A DNA stretch of 64,000 bases from Zopfochytrium polystomum (GCA_025765615.1 JAIVFJ010000039.1:1-64000); one strand, 5' to 3'. Positions 1 to 9,929 are shown, counted from the first letter of the stretch. Translations and numbers: made by a program. The notes: generated by a model from the sequence alone, not told the origin.

Positions 1-885
1 CGGCCGCTGTCTGGGAGCGCGTCGCACTGAATTGTCTTGCTGCAGACTGGCTGCGCCACCAGCAGCGCGCCGATCGGCACTCTGTGGCACAGCGACGTGG
101 GCGCCATCGGTGCGTGGCACTTGGCGCTGGTTGGCGTCGCGCGGTGCAGGGCGCGGGGCTACTTGGCGATTGACTTGCCCAGTGCGGGGCCTGGAGGCGT
201 CGGTCATGACTACGTCCCGTCCGAAGCCAGCGCACCTCGTCATCAAGGTTGAGCATGCTCTGGTCTCCATCCTCGTCGTGGGCCAAGTCGTGGAAGTCAA
301 TCGACTCAGCGGATTGCTCCGAGGCAGCATGAATTGGGGACGGACGCGGTCGTACGCGAGTGGAGGCGGCCAGGGCCGCGGGGACTGGCCCAGCATCTTG
401 TTGGTACCGAGCATAGCTCCACGTCGAGCCGGGTGGCCGGCTGATGGTGATCCGAAACCCACGGGTATGGATACGGCGTCGCTGGCGGCGGAGGGGGTAG
501 ATCAGCACGATCCAGGCGCCTGGCATGATGAGGTTAACGATGATCATCGAGTGGCGAGATGTACAGACCAAGTGGGCGCTTCAGCGCCACGTCCTGATTT
601 GCGCACGCGTCCTTGTCCTCCGCGTCCACCACAGCGGCGGGCGAGGGGTCTGGGGGTCGATGGGGCGATCGGCAGGATCGATGGGGTCGGCCGACGCAGT
701 CGCTTCCTCACGCCGGATCGGGATGCGATACGTCAGGCGCTCTGGCAGCGGGACCGAAGTAGAGCGCTGCTGTTGCATGAGGGGGGTACATGCTGCTGTT
801 GCTGAGTAGGGACAGCAGCTTCAGCAGCGGCAGCGGCGGCGGCGGCGAGGGAGCCGACAGGGGCAGAGGCGTCGTGCGAGGCCAT
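1..885 (-). pseudogene. Degenerate coding remnant, unrecognised (possibly retroelement gag)
   Basis: Reading the minus strand from an ATG at 885, the start MASHDASAPVGSL is followed by an Ala run and Gln run, then the frame breaks near 770. A second stretch (beginning near 778) and a third (from about 545 to the window edge, rich in Arg/Pro/Ser with an acidic segment DLAHDEDGDQSMLNLDDE) continue in other frames. The composition (low-complexity N-terminus, basic C-terminal part) is compatible with a retrotransposon gag-like protein, but no zinc knuckle or other family motif is visible. The plus-strand ORFs over the same bases look like shadows. The function is not assigned, and the sequence runs off the left edge of the window. 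Confidence 0.25.
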
Positions 886-961
886 GTTGTGCAAAGAATG
901 AAAGCTTTTGCAATCAATTTTGCAAATAGCGCCACAATTTATATGGCGTGCAAATTAAGAA

Positions 962-1037
962 TATGAGCGGGACGGGATTCGAACCCAGCACGTTCAGCTA
1001 ATTAAGACGTGCATTATCCAAATGCACTAAGTTTCCA
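962..1037 (-). repeat. tRNA-like sequence (degenerate tRNA or SINE head)
   Basis: The minus strand carries a box A-like TAGTGCATTTGG and a perfect box B GGTTCGAATCCC at tRNA spacing, with a D-stem GTGC/GCAC. The acceptor ends do not pair and the anticodon arm is irregular, so a working tRNA is unlikely. It is more likely a tRNA-derived SINE or a pseudo-tRNA. Confidence 0.45.
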
Positions 1038-1039
1038 CA

Positions 1040-3120
1040 ATGTTTCCAAGTTGGGAAGATGGAGGTTCGGAGTTCAAAACTTCATTGAGCTTGTGAAAAA
1101 CACAAGTCCTTTCTCTGTCTGTTCACAAAGGGAATTGAACCAAGGATGTCTCTCTTGCTCAAAGTTTCAAAGCCACCAGGACACAAAGGCTTTGAAAGGA
1201 TGCCACAAAACACAAAGTTGTGGCTCCTTGTTCTTATACAAAGGAAATTAAGGCCACCCACTTTAATGAGCCTACTCAATAAAGTTAGGAAGCCCCCCCC
1301 TGTGAGACTGTGCTCTCTAAATCTCCTCACCCTGGGCTGGAGGTGGAAATAGAGCAATGGCCTAAATACCAATCCTATCTAATGAAAAGGGGCAAAAGAA
1401 GGTGTCTAGGGGTCACCAGACAGGAAAATGTATTTGGAGTCTACTAAAGCCCATCATCAAACACAAAAGAAACTCTTTAAACACAAAAAGAGCAGTTATC
1501 ACACATCTAAAAGGGAAACATAAGAAAAGTGTGACAAAGGTGGCACAATCACAAAAGAAAGTGCAAAGTGCCTCTGGTCCAAGACACAGAGAAACCCCAA
1601 TGGCAAAGCCAAAGGGACCGAATCACTCGGTAAGGAATGAGACTTAGGGCAACAAAGGGGGCGCCTAAGGCAGCACCAACCAATCTGCGCCAGCTCCTTC
1701 CCAAGGCAGAAGCCAAGGGGGAAGGCAAGAGAGTGGGGAGGAAAGTGGCCAGGTCCCAACCTGTTGGAGCCACCACCTTGGAGCACCAGCTCCCTCTCTG
1801 CCAAAGACAAGCCCTAGGTTGGAGGGGGTTGGACACAAAGGGCAAACACAAGGAACAGTTAGTGTGCAGAGATGCCTGTTGGATCAAACCAGAACTGTTT
1901 TCCACTTAACAGAACCAGGCACATCTTGTCTAACTCCCAAGAGAGGTTCCAACTCAATCCAAGGAGTGGGCACACAGGGTGGGAGACAGTGGGACTCTTC
2001 TTGCTGCATCCTACTAGGACACAGACATCTGCCTCACCAGGCCAGAGGAATCCCCTATCTTAGAAGCAAGGAAGGTTAAAACCCACTCCCACACACAAGT
2101 GTGACACCAAGACATCACAGGCATTAATCTGAGAGAAAGAGGGTCTGAACCCAGTGAAGACCAGGCCCACCAGAGGCCACAGGAGCCAACAACCAGGGAG
2201 ATGGGGGCATACCTGAGAGACCATTTCTGCAGCAGTACCTGACCAGCCAGCTCATTCATATCACCTTGAGAGACCTGGATTTGACTAGATGTATTGACAG
2301 GAACCTAGAGGCACCACCACAGATTTACCCTCTATCCTTCCATCACCAAGTGGCTCCTACCCAGTCCAACCCAAACAGTATGCAGAATGGTGAGGTGCAC
2401 TGGGGCTTGAACCCAGCACACTGCCATCATGGCCAAGAGGACTTCAACCTCCTGTCACACACCAGGGGACTGCCACCCCCAGCTCATACACACAGTCAGG
2501 AAGAAAAGGGCAGGCAAGGGACTTCAGGTACAGTTCTCACAGTCAACAAGAAAGGGGGGCAGCAGTTTAAATAGGAGAGGGTTGGAATCACAGGGAGGAG
2601 AGGAAAAAGGAGGGAAAACACATACAAAACAACAAAACAATAAATAAAACAGTAAAAACAGAATGGATGGGTGATTCACCAAATGGGGCTGAGCCATCAA
2701 CAAGAGAGACAGCTCAGAGAATCATGGGGCCATTTCTTGGCAGACAGCCAACAAGAGCAGAGTGGAGGGGGGGGGTGGAGGAACTGGCAAGAAATGATTG
2801 GTGCAGACAAGAAGACACTCACCACAGCCACAGAAAGAAAGGAAGACACACAAAGAGAGACAGTAAACAAACAACTAAATAAAAGATAAAACAAGAAAAA
2901 GAGCCAAAACAAAGGAAAATACTAATTGGAAAAATAAGTAAAAATCATCAACAGAAAGAGAAAGAAAAGCCCTGTCTTCTCATACCACTCATATGAGGCA
3001 TTACATCATGGTAGCTGGGCATCTGGACTTTGCACTTCTCCCACAGAAGTGGTTCAGTCCTTAGTCATTCCAAAGTGAGGGGTTATTAGCTGGACATGAT
3101 GGACTTTGCAGCCCAACAGT
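1040..3120. other. Non-coding stretch, no gene seen
   Basis: A/C-rich on the plus strand, with many degenerate short repeats (variants of acacaaaagaaa and aagccaccagg). Several box B-like words are present (for example a reverse-strand GGTTCAATTCC near 1131), suggesting old tRNA-derived SINE debris. No ORF here has protein-like composition. Confidence 0.4.
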
Positions 3121-3187
3121 CTGCATGTCTCGAACTTGGCACCTTCCCAATTGAAGGGAGCGCTCTAACCACTGAGCAAGGAAGCCC
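3121..3187 (-). repeat. tRNA-like sequence (SINE or pseudo-tRNA)
   Basis: On the minus strand a tRNA-like D-arm is perfect (GCTC-loop-GAGC within TTGCTCAGTGGTTAGAGCG). A 4-bp anticodon stem closes a 7-nt loop (TTCAATT, formal anticodon CAA). A GTTCGA word marks a T-loop, but the T-stem and acceptor stem do not pair, so a functional tRNA is unlikely. Confidence 0.45.
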
Positions 3188-3424
3188 TATGCCAGCAGTT
3201 GAGCAGACACTGAGTCACTCGGTCTGCAGCCATTGTACAGAATAATAATAATAATAATGGCACAAATAATAATAGTGACAGGTGACGCAGGCGCGACAAC
3301 AAGTGTCAGTCGGTGGCTTATGTGGACAACCAATAATAATAAAATAATAATATATACAGCAGAGTCCAAGCCGAATGCGTGTATAACGCGCTTCGAGACA
3401 GGTGGATAATCCTCACAATTATCA

Positions 3425-4216
3425 GTGAAAAAGTGGGTATACACTCTTTTATTTGAGGTCACAGGCTTGACGGCCTGTCGGCCTCACAAGTCGGTAGCAT
3501 TCAGTCCTGATGGGCAGTTTGTTGTGTCTGGAAGTTGGGACAAGACAGTCAGGATTTGGAATGCTTCCACTGGACAGGAGCTGCATGCGCTGAAGGGACA
3601 CAGTTGGATAGTCTTTTCTGCAGCATTCAGTCCTGATGGGCAGTTTGTTGTGTCTGGAAGTTGGGACAAGACAGTTAGGATTTGGAATGCTTCCACTGGC
3701 CAGGAGCTGCATAAGGTGGAGGGACACAGTTGGATAGTCTCTTCTGCAGCATTCAGTCCTGATGGGCAGTTTGTTGTGTCTGGAAGTTGGGACAAGACAG
3801 TTAGGATTTGGAATGCTTCCACTGGCCAGCAGCTGCATAAGCTGGAGGGACACACTGATCATGTCACCTCTGCAGCATTTAGTCCTGATGGGCAATCTGT
3901 TGTGTCTAGAAGTTGGGACAAGACAGTCAGGATTTGGCATGCTTCAACTGGCCAGAAGTTGCATGAGCTGGAGGGTTTTTCTGCATTCAGTGGTGATGTC
4001 GCTGCTGCAAGTCTGTCACACAATTGTAGTGCATGGATGTGGACAGAAGAACCGCTGCAGAGTAAATCTGTGATAAAAAATGGTGTTTGGTGCATCTTTG
4101 ATGTCGCAAAAGTCAGCTGCTGGCTTCCTCCTGAGTTTCGTGGCGACTTTCAGCTCTTCTCAAGGCAAACTGCTTTTATTCTTGGTGAAGGCTTTTGTTC
4201 TGTTATAAAAGTTTGA
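3425..4216 (+). CDS. WD40-repeat protein fragment (HET-E/NLR-type near-identical repeats)
   Basis: The 263-residue frame holds four WD40 repeats of exactly 42 residues (126 bp), beginning near 3500, 3626, 3752 and 3878. Each has the pattern FSPDGQFVVSGSWDK then TVRIWNASTGQ and a GH dipeptide. The first three are almost identical at the DNA level, the pattern of recently amplified or concerted WD40 repeats in fungal HET-E/HET-D-like NLR proteins. A fifth repeat is decayed (ends WMWTEE). The tail CWLPPEFRG resembles the LPPEYR segment that often closes such fungal WD40 arrays. No NACHT or kinase domain lies upstream, and about 25 residues before repeat 1 look non-homologous. This is therefore a 5'-truncated piece or a short gene whose true start exon is unseen. 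WD40 identity is sure; function is inference. Confidence 0.7.
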   Translation: MKKWVYTLLFEVTGLTACRPHKSVAFSPDGQFVVSGSWDKTVRIWNASTGQELHALKGHSWIVFSAAFSPDGQFVVSGSWDKTVRIWNASTGQELHKVEGHSWIVSSAAFSPDGQFVVSGSWDKTVRIWNASTGQQLHKLEGHTDHVTSAAFSPDGQSVVSRSWDKTVRIWHASTGQKLHELEGFSAFSGDVAAASLSHNCSAWMWTEEPLQSKSVIKNGVWCIFDVAKVSCWLPPEFRGDFQLFSRQTAFILGEGFCSVIKV

Positions 4217-4780
4217 TCAGAAAATGGCTCTGGCTTTTTGATGTTCTGTGTCCCTGTATTTGTTTCTGTGGGCAAAACTTGTTTTATCAAAGACGGTGTG
4301 TTTGAAGAAAATAAAGAGGAATGGTTGCTCTGGTCAAGGAGAGATTGTCCAAATTGGCGTATCAAATAGTATATAAATATGCATCTTCCAGTCCATATTC
4401 TTTTTTTTTTGTGAATATGTAAAATTAGTATCCCACCACGAATCTTTGAGCTTGCCATGGATGCGCCAGGGGTAAAGAAAAGGAAAAAAAGGGGGTGGGT
4501 ATGGTTTCAACTATCAAACTTACTTCAGAGATTGCTTTGATCTTTAATACTATACGCTGCCTTGCATCTAAGCAGATCGTGCAAACAATGTGGGAGATAT
4601 CAAGCATATCAGCGACAACAACAACATCAGCAACAACAGCGCCAACAGAACAAAAGCAAAAAACAAAAAAAAAGGAAATGTTTCTGACGATTACAAGTGC
4701 ACCGAGTGAGACTGAAAAGTACAAAAAGAAAATCAACACACTAAAGAAAACAAGGCTTCCAGGTAAACCTGTTTCCTAAT
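4217..4780. other. Intergenic stretch, no gene seen
   Basis: AT-rich sequence with homopolymer runs. Short ORFs on both strands are low complexity. Nothing recognisable. Confidence 0.4.
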
Positions 4781-4943
4781 TGCAATTAGAAAACCTCTCT
4801 AATTTTTTGTCTTTGGTGCCCAATCAAACTTGGCGGAAAAAATCTGAAAAGGAAGGAAGTCAATGCTCTGTCTCTCATTATTGTTCTGTGTATCTCTTTC
4901 TGTCTCTCTTTCTCCTCTCTCTCCCCTCTCTCTTTCCTCTCTC

Positions 4944-4976
<33 letters not shown>

Positions 4977-6000
4977 GTCACCTTCTGAAAATTCCAAAAG
5001 GAAGGAGTCAATGTTGTCTCTCATTATCACCTTTCTCTCGCTCCCTCTCTGTCTCTCTCTCTCTCCCTCTCTTCCGCCGACTGACAGTCAAAGGGCTGTC
5101 TGTCTCTTTGTCTGTCTGTCTGTCTGTCTGTGTCCATCTCTCTCTCACTCCTCTCTCTCTGTCTCTCTCCTCTCACTCCGAAAACCAGTTTCTAATTGTA
5201 ATAGTGGAGTGGCAAGGTGGGCAGGGGGGTTTCCTTCTTTTTTCTTTGGCGCCCAATTGAAACGCAGTGGCGAAATTCAAAAAGATAGTCAACAGGCTGT
5301 CTGTCTATCTGAGTGGAAGTCAACAGGTTGTCTGTCTACCTCCCCGTCTCTGAGTCTGGGAGTGGCAGTCAACAGGCAGTCAACAGGTTGTCTGTCTCGC
5401 TCTCTGTCTCTGACTCTGTTTGTTGGCCGTTGATGGAAAGGGATAATATTGTCTGCAATCTCTCACTCTCCTTATGTCTCTTTCAAGCAGGGAGGTTGAG
5501 GGTGGGCAGCAGCTCCCCCCACTGGGGAGCTCAGGGGGTGGGAGCCCCCTGACTTAAAAAAACAACCCAGCCTCTCTCTGTATCTCTCTGACTCTACTAT
5601 GTAAACCCGTTTTTAAATTGCAATAGTGGAGTAAGGGGGATGGTGTGGGTTTAATGTTTTTTCTTCAGTGCCCAATCGAAACGCAGTGGCAAAATTCAAA
5701 AGGAAGCCAACAGGCTGTCTGTTTATCTGAGTGGAAGTGAACGGGTTGTCTGTCTACCTGCCTCCCTGTCTCTGAGTCTGAGACTGGCAGTCAATGGGCA
5801 GTCAACAGGTTGTCTGTCTTGCTCTCTGTCTCTGACTCTGCAGACAATTTTGTTCCTTTTCCATCAACAGCCAACATACAATCTCTCACTCTATCTCTGT
5901 CTCTTTCAAGCTGGGTGGGTTGAAGAGGGGAAGCAGCCCTCACTGGGGGGCTCCGGGGGCGGGAGCCCCTGACTCGATAAAAAGTTTTCTTCTCCCTCTC
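4760..6000. repeat. ~415-bp tandem repeat, about three copies, CT-rich
   Basis: Three units begin near 4775, 5190 and 5607 with variants of gtttctaattgcaatagtgga. Each continues with a conserved gcccaatcgaaacgcagtgg/aattcaaaaggaag block, a gtcaacaggttgtctgtct block and CT-rich filler. Units 2 and 3 end in a hairpin-like G/C block (ggggagctcagggggtgggagcccc at 5521-5548; a similar block near 5943-5970). A partial fourth copy lies at 9930-10240. The ORFs across this stretch (Ser/Leu runs) are products of the CT repeats. The family is not recognised; it may be the 3' UTR of a retroelement. Confidence 0.65.
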
Positions 6001-6133
6001 TCCTCTCTGCTTCTCCAGCTCTTGGCTGTCTGATTCACTGTCTGCTCTATCTTTCTGTCTCTCTGTCTGTCTGTTGCTCTGTTGTCTTTCAGTTCTATAT
6101 GACTGTCTCACTGCCAGGGGGAGGTTGACACAC

Positions 6134-6150
6134 ACATACACACACACACA

Positions 6151-6198
<48 letters not shown>
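6134..6198 (+). repeat. (CA)n then (CT)n microsatellite
   Basis: A short CACACA tract runs directly into about 24 CT dinucleotides. Low complexity, no coding role seen. Confidence 0.9.
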
Positions 6199-6201
<3 letters not shown>

Positions 6202-6328
6202 TTTGCGTTACAAAACTGCTTGTGTTCCACTCAAGTGGACCACAGTGGGCATCAGTGTCCCAAACACAGTGTGAATTTTGCCACCATCCCATACAGAGAA
6301 ACGGGGGGCTGAACTATTTCTGCTTATG

Positions 6329-7265
6329 TAACCCTAACCCTAACTTTTCAACGGGATTTATTCGCTCCAACCCGAGGGTGAGGAATCTGCAGCTTGAAAG
6401 TTAAAAAAGTACATGCGTGTGAAGGAGAAGACAGAAAGTCCAAGAGGTCAGAGGGGGCACATGTGAGAGAGAGAAAAAGCCAACGATGAAGAAAAACAAA
6501 GAGGCCAAGGTGAAGAGAAGACAGCAGAAAGAACAGTAGAAACAAACTTAAACCAGACAACAGCTTGAAAATAGAAAGACAACACAACAAAAAACAAATG
6601 GAAAACAAATGATGAGGCAAGAGAAACAGACACTCATCCACCTCCCAATGAAGCACCACTCTCTGTGTCAGAGTCAACCCATCCGGATCCGTCCGGCTTC
6701 CCCCGTCACTCCCTGAGTCTCCTTATTCAGCCACCTGTTCCTCGATTCCCTAAACCCCTTGTTGCGCACTGGATCCCAGTGCGCACGCAGGGCTTCCCTA
6801 GCTTGCCTCCGCACCTGCGCCATCTGCATGCGAGTCCTCAGATCCGCCCTCCTATCATCCACTGTCCCTGCTTCCATCAAATAATCTGCCTCCTGTTCTG
6901 CTGTGGTCTCTGAAGCATCCACAAAGTCCCTCATTCCAGCGCATTCCACTCGAATCTTTGCAATCAGCCGAGCAAGCTTCATCCCCAGTTTCTTTGAAGC
7001 AACCCTCGTCTCCTGAGGGATCTTATCTGCATCATTGGCTGTGTAGGGCGCCCAGAAAGTCAGAGTCTGCAGCAGCAGATCCAGCACTGTGATGTTCCTC
7101 CTCGCCTGCTCCACGCTTGGGACGCACTCAGGGTGGTCCGCCTCCAGGAGGCGGCGCACACCTGAACACTCCAAGGCATGGTTCCTGTCCAGCTCAGCAT
7201 CACACTTCGTGCACTTCTGGTGATAGGCAACACGGCCACCCATCCAAGCCACAAGGCATCTCAAC
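6329..7265 (-). mobile_element. 5'-truncated non-LTR retrotransposon tail abutting telomere repeats (copy 1)
   Basis: Minus-strand element with the ORF 3' end at 6674, a ~330-bp 3' UTR, an AATAAA signal near 6362, and a 3' terminus GTTGAAAAG that directly meets TTAGGGTTAGGGTTA (6329-6344 on the plus strand as taaccctaaccctaac). Copy 2 has the same 3' UTR terminus at 7279 and again abuts two telomere-like repeats. The coding part is cut off at 7264, where copy 2's telomere tract begins. The geometry is that of elements that insert into telomeric repeats or use them as target (TRAS/SART- or MoTeR-like behaviour). The family assignment beyond LINE is inference. Confidence 0.7.
6674..7264 (-). 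CDS. LINE ORF2 C-terminal fragment with CCHC-type knuckle
   Basis: 196 residues. Near the N-terminus is CTKCDAELDRNHALEC, a C-x2-C-x8-H-x4-C cluster like the zinc knuckle found after the RT domain of many LINE ORF2 proteins. It is followed by helical, charged sequence (KLGMKLARLIAKIRVEC, ASETTAEQEADYLMEAG). The downstream neighbour fragment (7560-7907) is a clear paralogue over MKLAR-I-RVEC, DASETTA and DPVRNK. The RT and endonuclease parts are missing because the element is 5'-truncated. The apparent ATG is not a biological start. Confidence 0.6.
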   Translation of the reverse strand: MRCLVAWMGGRVAYHQKCTKCDAELDRNHALECSGVRRLLEADHPECVPSVEQARRNITVLDLLLQTLTFWAPYTANDADKIPQETRVASKKLGMKLARLIAKIRVECAGMRDFVDASETTAEQEADYLMEAGTVDDRRADLRTRMQMAQVRRQAREALRAHWDPVRNKGFRESRNRWLNKETQGVTGEAGRIRMG

Positions 7266-7980
7266 CCCTAACCCTAACTTTTCAACGGGATTTATTCGCT
7301 CCAACCCGAGGGTGAGGAATCTGCAGCTTTGAAAGTTAAAAAGTGCATACATATGAAATAGGAGAAACATGTCCAGAGGCAAGAAAGAGGGGCCAAGTAG
7401 AGGATCAAAAGGCAGAAGAGAGAAAAACAAAGAACAGCAACTAGGTCAAAAAGAAAAAGAGGAAAGGATCCACAGAGGTGAGGTGACTTTTAACAACAAG
7501 AAAACAAATAGAGAACAAATGAGGTTCGAAGGACTGCACCTGAAACACTGCACAAACTGTCACCCAGTTCCAGCCTCCTCCTCTGAATCAGAGTCCACAT
7601 GCCCATTGCCATCCACTGTCCCCTCAACACCCTCAGTTTCCTTCCTCTTCCACTTCTCCCTTGACTCCCGCCACTGTTTGTTCCGTACTGGATCATAGGT
7701 GGTGATGATGACCGACCTTGCAAGCTTGCGCACCCTGGCTGCTGCCATCCGTTCCTGAATGCTCATATCCTGTCGGTCCACACGACCTGCCTCCACCACA
7801 ACCTCTGCCTCCTCTGCCGCTGTTGTCTCTGAAGCATCAGTGAAATTCGCAAGCCCTCCACACTCAACGCGCATCTGCATGATCATTCTGGCCAGCTTCA
7901 TTCCCATCTTCTTTGAGGCAATGCGAGTCTCCTTGGATATCTTGTCCTCAGCTTTGGCACTGTAGGGGGCCCAAAAGACC
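7266..7980 (-). mobile_element. Second truncated LINE tail abutting telomere repeats (copy 2)
   Basis: Same organisation as copy 1. Telomere motif ccctaaccctaac at 7266-7278, then the shared 3' end (AATAAA inside GCGAATAAATCCC on the minus strand), the shared 3' UTR start, and an ORF fragment at 7560-7907. The protein fragment (115 residues: GMKLARMIMQMRVECGG, FTDASETTA, TYDPVRNKQWRESREKW) is homologous to but diverged from copy 1. The two are therefore different members of one family in tandem, not a recent duplication. The 5' truncation lies near 7980. Confidence 0.65.
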
Positions 7981-7987
7981 AGCCGTA

Positions 7988-8045
7988 CCTAGGAGGGAGT
8001 TGAACCCTCAGGCCCCCCAACTGGGGCTCAACTTTATTCACTAGG
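7988..8045 (-). repeat. Short tRNA-like hairpin unit
   Basis: Minus strand: terminal CCTAG/CTAGG pairing, a perfect T-arm GAGGG-TTCAACT-CCCTC, and a G/C-rich middle stem. The D-arm is not convincing. Probably tRNA-derived SINE material or a structured organellar-type element; it lies next to another tRNA-like unit. Confidence 0.35.
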
Positions 8046-8316
8046 CACCGTGAAACCTTGAGCATGCTTAGCACACCGGTAGCCGCTCTCATCAGTCGCG
8101 CCGGTCAGTATAGTCTCCTTAGCTGTCCTTATGGGGAGCTGTCATTGGAGGACATCACTCAACTTAACCGCGACGGCCCAGTACCTGGGTAGCGTGCCAG
8201 GTACCTTCCCGTTATTTGAGCTACCTCGCACGGCTTTCACCGTACTAACCACCAGGGGCTACCAGAGGAGGGTCGGGGTGTCCTTATCGGATGGTTTTTA
8301 GACGCTCTTCCCCTCT

Positions 8317-8390
8317 GACCTTTGCCGGGATCGAACCGGCGCCCCTCACCGGCAAACTCAGAGGTGTTAACCAACTGAGCTACTGGGCTC
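8317..8390 (-). repeat. tRNA-like sequence with intact A and B boxes
   Basis: The minus strand has TAGCTCAGTTGG (box A) and GCCGG-TTCGATC-CCGGC (perfect T-stem and loop, box B). The anticodon arm has an over-long loop and the acceptor ends do not pair. It could still drive Pol III transcription, as SINE heads do. It sits directly against the telomere-like tract at 8393. Confidence 0.5.
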
Positions 8391-8392
8391 CT

Positions 8393-8500
8393 CCCTAACC
8401 CTAACTCCTCAAGAAATTTATTATCTACTACAACTGTTTTGGTGATCGAATCCACCCTCACCGGCCCAATGATGAAGTGGAAACAACAGTTAGAGACCTG
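8393..8500 (-). mobile_element. Telomere-junction 3' end of a second element family
   Basis: ccctaaccctaac (8393-8405) is followed by sequence unrelated to the copies at 6.3 and 7.3 kb. It has the same architecture on the minus strand: an AATAAA (in gataataaatttcttgagg) within about 20 nt of the TTAGGG tract. This suggests a second retroelement family with the same target preference. No coding region could be tied to it. Confidence 0.4.
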
Positions 8501-8609
8501 CATCTAGGCCCGAATACGCCGAGTGCGGGCGTGAGGGAAAAAAGGGCGAACCTTGAAAAAACCCACACTAACACCCAACGAGGAACAACCAGCAACGGAA
8601 ACTATGAGG

Positions 8610-9250
8610 CCCAACCCCCCCCCAATTGGGGGGGGGTGGGAATGCGTAGGGCCCCCCTGCGCGGCGGGGGGGCCAAATCGAAGAGGCAAAAGCGTAAAGC
8701 GAAGAATAAGCACAATACGAAGAGAAAGCGGAGATCGAGAAATAAAGCAAGGTTCGAAGAAGAGGCGAAAATCGAAGAGAGAGCAAATGCAGAAATCGGA
8801 AAATGGAAAAACAGAACTGAGGAAAGCGATAATCAAAGAAGAACAGATGGGCAGCGCCTTACAGCGCTACCGAAACCAAAGCGCAAGGGGCGTCCCCACC
8901 CCAACCGAAGAGGGTGACGCTACAAGGCGCCGCCCCAACCAAAGTGGGTGACGCCGGGAGGGGGGACCGAACCCCCTCTCGGGTTACCCGCGGCAGCGGC
9001 GGCACCACGAGACGCCGTCCGACCGATAATAGCGAGGGGCGGCGCCGAGGGCGCCGCCCACAACCAAGAAACTGCGTGGCGGTGCCGCTGGGCACCGCCG
9101 TGCCGAAGAAAGGAGAGCGGCGCCGCTCGGCGCCGCCACAACCGAAGCAAATAGAGCGGCGCCGCAGGGCGCCGCAACCGAAGCGAGGAGGGCGGCGTCG
9201 CAAGGCGCCGTCGCAACCAAAGCGCGATGGGCGGCGCCTTGCGGCGCCGC
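8610..9250. repeat. Cluster of GC-rich hairpin elements
   Basis: At least eight compact inverted repeats occur in ~640 bp. Examples are a 22-nt C9-AATT-G9 palindrome at 8615-8636, a ggcccccc/ggggggcc pair just after, GGCGGCGCC-GAG-GGCGCCGCC near 9038, and GGCGGCGCC-TTGC-GGCGCCGCC near 9230. The pair GGCGGTGCC/GGCACCGCC near 9078 carries a compensated base change. They are spaced about 35-50 bp apart by A/G-rich linkers (aaccgaagcg variants). ORFs here on either strand are composition artefacts. The pattern recalls double-hairpin elements known from chytrid mitochondrial DNA (Allomyces, Monoblepharella), so a mitochondrial origin (NUMT) is possible. Confidence 0.6.
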
Positions 9251-9873
9251 CCGATTCGAAGAGTTCGTGACCGTGACAAGGGAGGGGAGAGGATCGCGGG
9301 ATAGGTTGCCCTACCCGACCTCCTCATCCTGCTTGCTTGCGATCGAGCGGGGGGCAGCGGGGTCAGCCGCCGCCCCGAGCGTGGTGATGGCGAATATAGC
9401 GAGGAAAAGAGCGCTGAAGTGCGCGGGGCGACGGGAGAGGGGGAACGTCGCAATACACCCAAACTTTGCAACGAGCGACGGCCAAACACGTACCACCGCA
9501 TCCCGGTACTGCTATTTCCCGGATCTCGCCTGGAGAGAATCGCTTCCCATGCGGATGGACTCGTGCCGGCCACGAGCGAGAGGGGGAGCGCGCCGGCTCA
9601 ACCCCAACCACTCAATCGCACAGGGGGATCGCGATTGCGAGCATCCAACTGCATCCTGCTACTGCTATTTTCACAGGCCTGCCAGGGGGATCGCATCCCA
9701 CGCAGTGGACTACTTGCGCTCGACGCTGCAAGCAGCGCTGCAACGGCCGCTGCACGCCGGCAGCAACCGTCGCACCACCCGCCGCCGCCGTCGAAGGCGG
9801 CAGCGTCGGCGGCGGCGGCAGCCTTGCGGCCGCCCCCGCCGCCACCCCCAAAAATTGCAAAGTTTTTTCCCCC
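9251..9873. other. GC-rich stretch, no gene recognised
   Basis: Overlapping ORFs exist in several frames on both strands, with Arg/Ala/Pro-rich composition expected of GC-rich DNA. A GCC-repeat tract ends the stretch. No motif was recognised. Confidence 0.35.
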
Positions 9874-9923
9874 CCCTAACCCTAACTTTTCAACGGGATT
9901 TATTCGCTCCCCTAACCCTAACC
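9874..9923 (-). mobile_element. Minimal (24-bp) element tail between two telomere-like tracts
   Basis: ccctaaccctaac (9874-9886) is followed by exactly the 24-bp terminal sequence of the 6.3/7.3-kb LINE 3' ends (ttttcaacgggatttattcgctcc, 9887-9910). Sequence then returns to ccctaaccctaaccc (to 9923). This looks like an extremely truncated insertion into a telomere repeat tract. Confidence 0.7.
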
Positions 9924-9929
9924 CAACTG

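Noticed and set aside
4780..5433. 217-residue Ser/Leu-rich ORF
   Set aside because: Generated by CT-rich simple repeats; matches a tandem non-coding repeat.
8553..9573. Arg/Ala-rich ORFs on both strands at 8.5-9.6 kb
   Set aside because: They follow the GC hairpins and C/G runs in every frame; no protein-like motif.
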